This document shows, in pieces, positions 5,227 to 6,433 of a stretch of DNA of 6,433 nucleotides (the stretch's first letter is position 1; each line of letters begins with the position of its first letter). This stretch comes from Rhizosphaericola sp047606825 (GTDB lineage: Bacteria; Bacteroidota; Bacteroidia; Chitinophagales; Chitinophagaceae). The notes under the pieces were generated by a model. It did no database searches and was not told where the DNA came from. It saw only the letters and a program-made list of their open reading frames with translations. The stretch lies in NCBI GenBank assembly GCA_047606825.1, contig JASGDY010000071.1:1-6433 (forward strand). The letters are read 5' to 3'. The position numbers and the translations under genes are program-made.

Positions 5227-6222
5227 TTAATCCATATCCACATTGACGCTACCGCCGGAAGTGGAAGCTTGCAGTTGGATGCCGCCGCCGTTGGTCCTGC
5301 CGACGATTTTTGATTTGGTAATGGAGCCTTGCATGGCAACGTTGGAAATGTTGACACGGTCGCCGCGCAGGTCGAGGTCATAGCCTTTGTTTTTCGGTAC
5401 GTGTATGTGGATACCGCCACCTGAACTTGACAGCTTGATTCCTTCGCCGGGGTCGGTAAAATCAGCGTGGACCGAGCCGCCGCTTGTGGACGCGGTCGTC
5501 GTTGCGGCAATATTTTTCAGGTTGATGGAGCCGCCGGAAGTCGATACGGAAAGGCTACCCGAAACGGTCGTTGCCTCGATGCTGCCGCCACTGGTCGAGC
5601 CTTTGACATTGCCTTTCAGGTTTTCGAGGTGGAGACTGCCGCCCGAAGTGGAAACTGCCAATTCCCCGGCACTTTGTTTGAGGGTGACGGAGCCGCCGCT
5701 GGTGTTGGCTTTGAGATGGCCATTGACATCCGATATCGTCAGGCTGCCGCCGCTGGTGTTGAGGTTTTCCTCGCCTTTGAGGTGCAGCACCTGTATCGAA
5801 CCACCGCTGGTATTGAGTTTGGACGAGGTTTGGATGGGGACGATGACTTTATAGCTGATGCTGACATTGTTTTTGTTGCCGCCCCAGAAGCCGCCGATTT
5901 TGTTCTTGCTTTCCACTTTCGCAAACAAGGTGTTGCCGTCCAGGCCGCTCGCATATTTGTAATTGTCGGCGATACGTTGTTTGGCGTCTTCCAATGAAAT
6001 GGACTTGCCGTTGTTGCCGGAAACGTACACTTCCAATATGGCTTCACCGTTGGTGGCACCTTCGGCATAGATAGTGCCGCCGGAAGTTGTAAGGTCCAGG
6101 TTTTTGACGGCGGAAAGCGGAAAAGTCTTTCTCTCAAAAAGGACTTTGTTGCTGGTATTGAACTGCGCCATTCCGTTGACGGTGATTGCAGCAAGGACGA
6201 TTGTTGTGGATATTGCTTTCAT
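5227..6222 (-). CDS. Secreted DUF4097-like adhesin with tandem TSGGS repeats
   Basis: The 331-aa product starts with a signal peptide (MKAISTTIVLAAITVNGMA, likely cut after residue 19) and has no lipobox, so it should be exported. A non-repetitive N-terminal part (20-130) carries one early copy of the motif (TTSGGT, 45-50). Residues 136-263 are seven tandem units of 18 residues (the last 20), each starting xxTSGGS followed by alternating hydrophobic residues. Degenerate copies follow at 266-270 (SSGGG), 311-314 and 321-325. This pattern belongs to the DUF4097/DUF2807 putative-adhesin type, thought to fold as a right-handed beta-solenoid with one coil per repeat. A surface or periplasmic role is inferred; the ligand is unknown. 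The ATG at 6222 follows an A-rich leader. No C-terminal sorting domain or membrane anchor is seen. An insertion sequence appears to end about 86 bp upstream. Confidence 0.88.
   Translation of the reverse strand: MKAISTTIVLAAITVNGMAQFNTSNKVLFERKTFPLSAVKNLDLTTSGGTIYAEGATNGEAILEVYVSGNNGKSISLEDAKQRIADNYKYASGLDGNTLFAKVESKNKIGGFWGGNKNNVSISYKVIVPIQTSSKLNTSGGSIQVLHLKGEENLNTSGGSLTISDVNGHLKANTSGGSVTLKQSAGELAVSTSGGSLHLENLKGNVKGSTSGGSIEATTVSGSLSVSTSGGSINLKNIAATTTASTSGGSVHADFTDPGEGIKLSSSGGGIHIHVPKNKGYDLDLRGDRVNISNVAMQGSITKSKIVGRTNGGGIQLQASTSGGSVNVDMD
5434..5817 (-). repeat. Seven tandem 54-bp coding repeats (TSGGS units)
   Basis: Six units of exactly 54 bp start at 5817, 5763, 5709, 5655, 5601 and 5547 on the minus strand, and a seventh of 60 bp starts at 5493. 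Each encodes xxTSGGS plus 11-13 variable residues. The Gly-Gly-Ser segment is conserved in protein, but its codons differ between units, so the array is old or selected at the protein level and is not a fresh DNA duplication. Confidence 0.9.
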
Positions 6223-6281
6223 CTGTCTATTTTCTGTTTTTTAAATAAGACGCAGAAAATGGAAAAATGTTACAGGAAAGT

Positions 6282-6301
6282 GGAAATATTTTATTATTTC
6301 C
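6282..6301. promoter_or_regulatory. Dyad upstream of the adhesin gene
   Basis: GGAAATA (6282-6288) and TATTTCC (6295-6301) form a perfect 7-bp inverted repeat around six bases. It lies 60-80 bp before the adhesin ATG and only about seven bases from the apparent end of the insertion sequence. It could be a repressor operator for the adhesin gene. Protein binding is an inference; no TAnnTTTG match was found between it and the gene. Confidence 0.3.
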
Positions 6302-6307
6302 CATACA

Positions 6308-6433
6308 GGGTATTGTTAATTAAGTATATCTAATTGATTATTTCTTTTCAATATTAGCATAGCCATTGCTTCTCTAAGCCTGTCGATACTCTTTGAGTAG
6401 CATTTTGTTTTTCTTCGCATCCTTGCCAAAAAG
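6308..6433 (-). mobile_element. Right end of an IS1-family-like insertion sequence, cut by the window edge
   Basis: The element is inferred from the C-terminus of an IS1-type transposase reading in from the right edge. The boundary near 6308 is a guess based on GGGTATTGTTAATTAAG starting there; IS1-family tips often begin GG(T) and lie very close to the transposase stop. The other end, the terminal inverted-repeat partner and the target duplication lie outside the window, so the limit is approximate. The transposase points toward the adhesin gene, so transcription leaving the element could reach that gene. Confidence 0.5.
6316..6433 (-). CDS. IS1-family-like transposase, C-terminal fragment
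   Basis: Reading from base 6432 on the minus strand, 38 sense codons run open to a TAA at 6318-6316. The peptide contains LARMRRKTKCYSKSIDRL and then a Leu/Met-rich segment and LKRNN. The pattern LARxxRKTxCYSKS followed by a hydrophobic helix and KxN is the C-terminal signature of IS1-type DDE transposases (the end of InsB); E. coli IS1 has VRKTLSFSK in the same place. The start and the catalytic residues are outside the window, and it cannot be told whether the gene is intact or made by frameshifting as in IS1. A second frame is also open for 19 codons from the edge but shows no recognisable motif. Confidence 0.65.
   Translation of the reverse strand, partial: FLARMRRKTKCYSKSIDRLREAMAMLILKRNNQLDILN

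Noticed and set aside
5387..5997. Two long plus-strand ORFs (155 and 176 codons) opposite the adhesin repeats
   Set aside because: Their Pro/Leu-rich repetitive sequence is what the complement of the TSGGS-coding array gives. No independent motif or start signal.
6349..6356. TAATATTG on the minus strand as an adhesin promoter
   Set aside because: It lies inside the transposase coding end, about 130 bp from the adhesin ATG, with no -33 element; chance is more likely.
6374..6433. Second open minus-strand frame at the right edge (19 codons, Lys-rich, TAG at 6376-6374)
   Set aside because: It overlaps the frame that encodes the recognisable IS1-type C-terminus and shows no motif, so it is taken as a shadow.

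Overview
The window looks like chromosomal DNA of a Bacteroidota bacterium, probably from the Sphingobacteriia. Evidence: two short lipoprotein signal peptides, A-rich leaders in place of clear Shine-Dalgarno sites, matches to the Bacteroidota -7 promoter element TAnnTTTG, and the set of a DUF4097-type adhesin, a DnaQ/GIY-YIG nuclease fusion and a glutamyl-Q tRNA(Asp) synthetase. No rRNA, tRNA or CRISPR array is visible. The genus is an inference.

Left part (1-2493). A clean intrinsic terminator at 21-54 ends a plus-strand gene lying outside the window. After about 200 gene-free bases come three minus-strand genes that read as one operon in the order 2493 -> 258: a 270-aa lipoprotein, a 183-aa lipoprotein after a 73-bp gap, and a 265-aa protein whose start directly follows the previous stop codon. 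None belongs to a family I can name. A long terminator-like inverted repeat followed by six T lies at the operon's 3' end.

Middle (2494-3675). A 378-bp divergent intergenic region carries the most striking regulatory signal: two 18-bp direct repeats (17/18 identical) spaced exactly 21 bp, just upstream of a near-consensus -7 box facing the lipoprotein operon. This is the geometry of a tandem activator site such as those used by LytTR regulators. On the other side, a perfect TAnnTTTG precedes gluQRS, whose product charges glutamate onto queuosine-34 of tRNA(Asp).

Right part (3677-6433). Convergent with gluQRS, and separated from it by one base between stop codons, is a 465-codon fusion of a DEDDh exonuclease and a GIY-YIG endonuclease with a UvrC-like cysteine cluster. 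It has no ATG start: a TTG at 5050 is likely, because a perfect -7 box covers the first TTG at 5074. After an AT-rich gap comes a secreted 331-aa DUF4097-like protein with seven tandem repeats of about 18 residues built on TSGGS. At the right edge the last 38 codons of an IS1-family-like transposase are readable on the minus strand, so an insertion sequence appears to end about 86 bp upstream of the adhesin gene.

The parts look functionally separate: a cell-envelope operon under its own regulation, a tRNA-modification enzyme, a DNA-repair-type nuclease and a surface protein next to a mobile element. The candidates for undescribed biology are the lipoprotein operon with its tandem operator and the nuclease fusion with its cysteine cluster.
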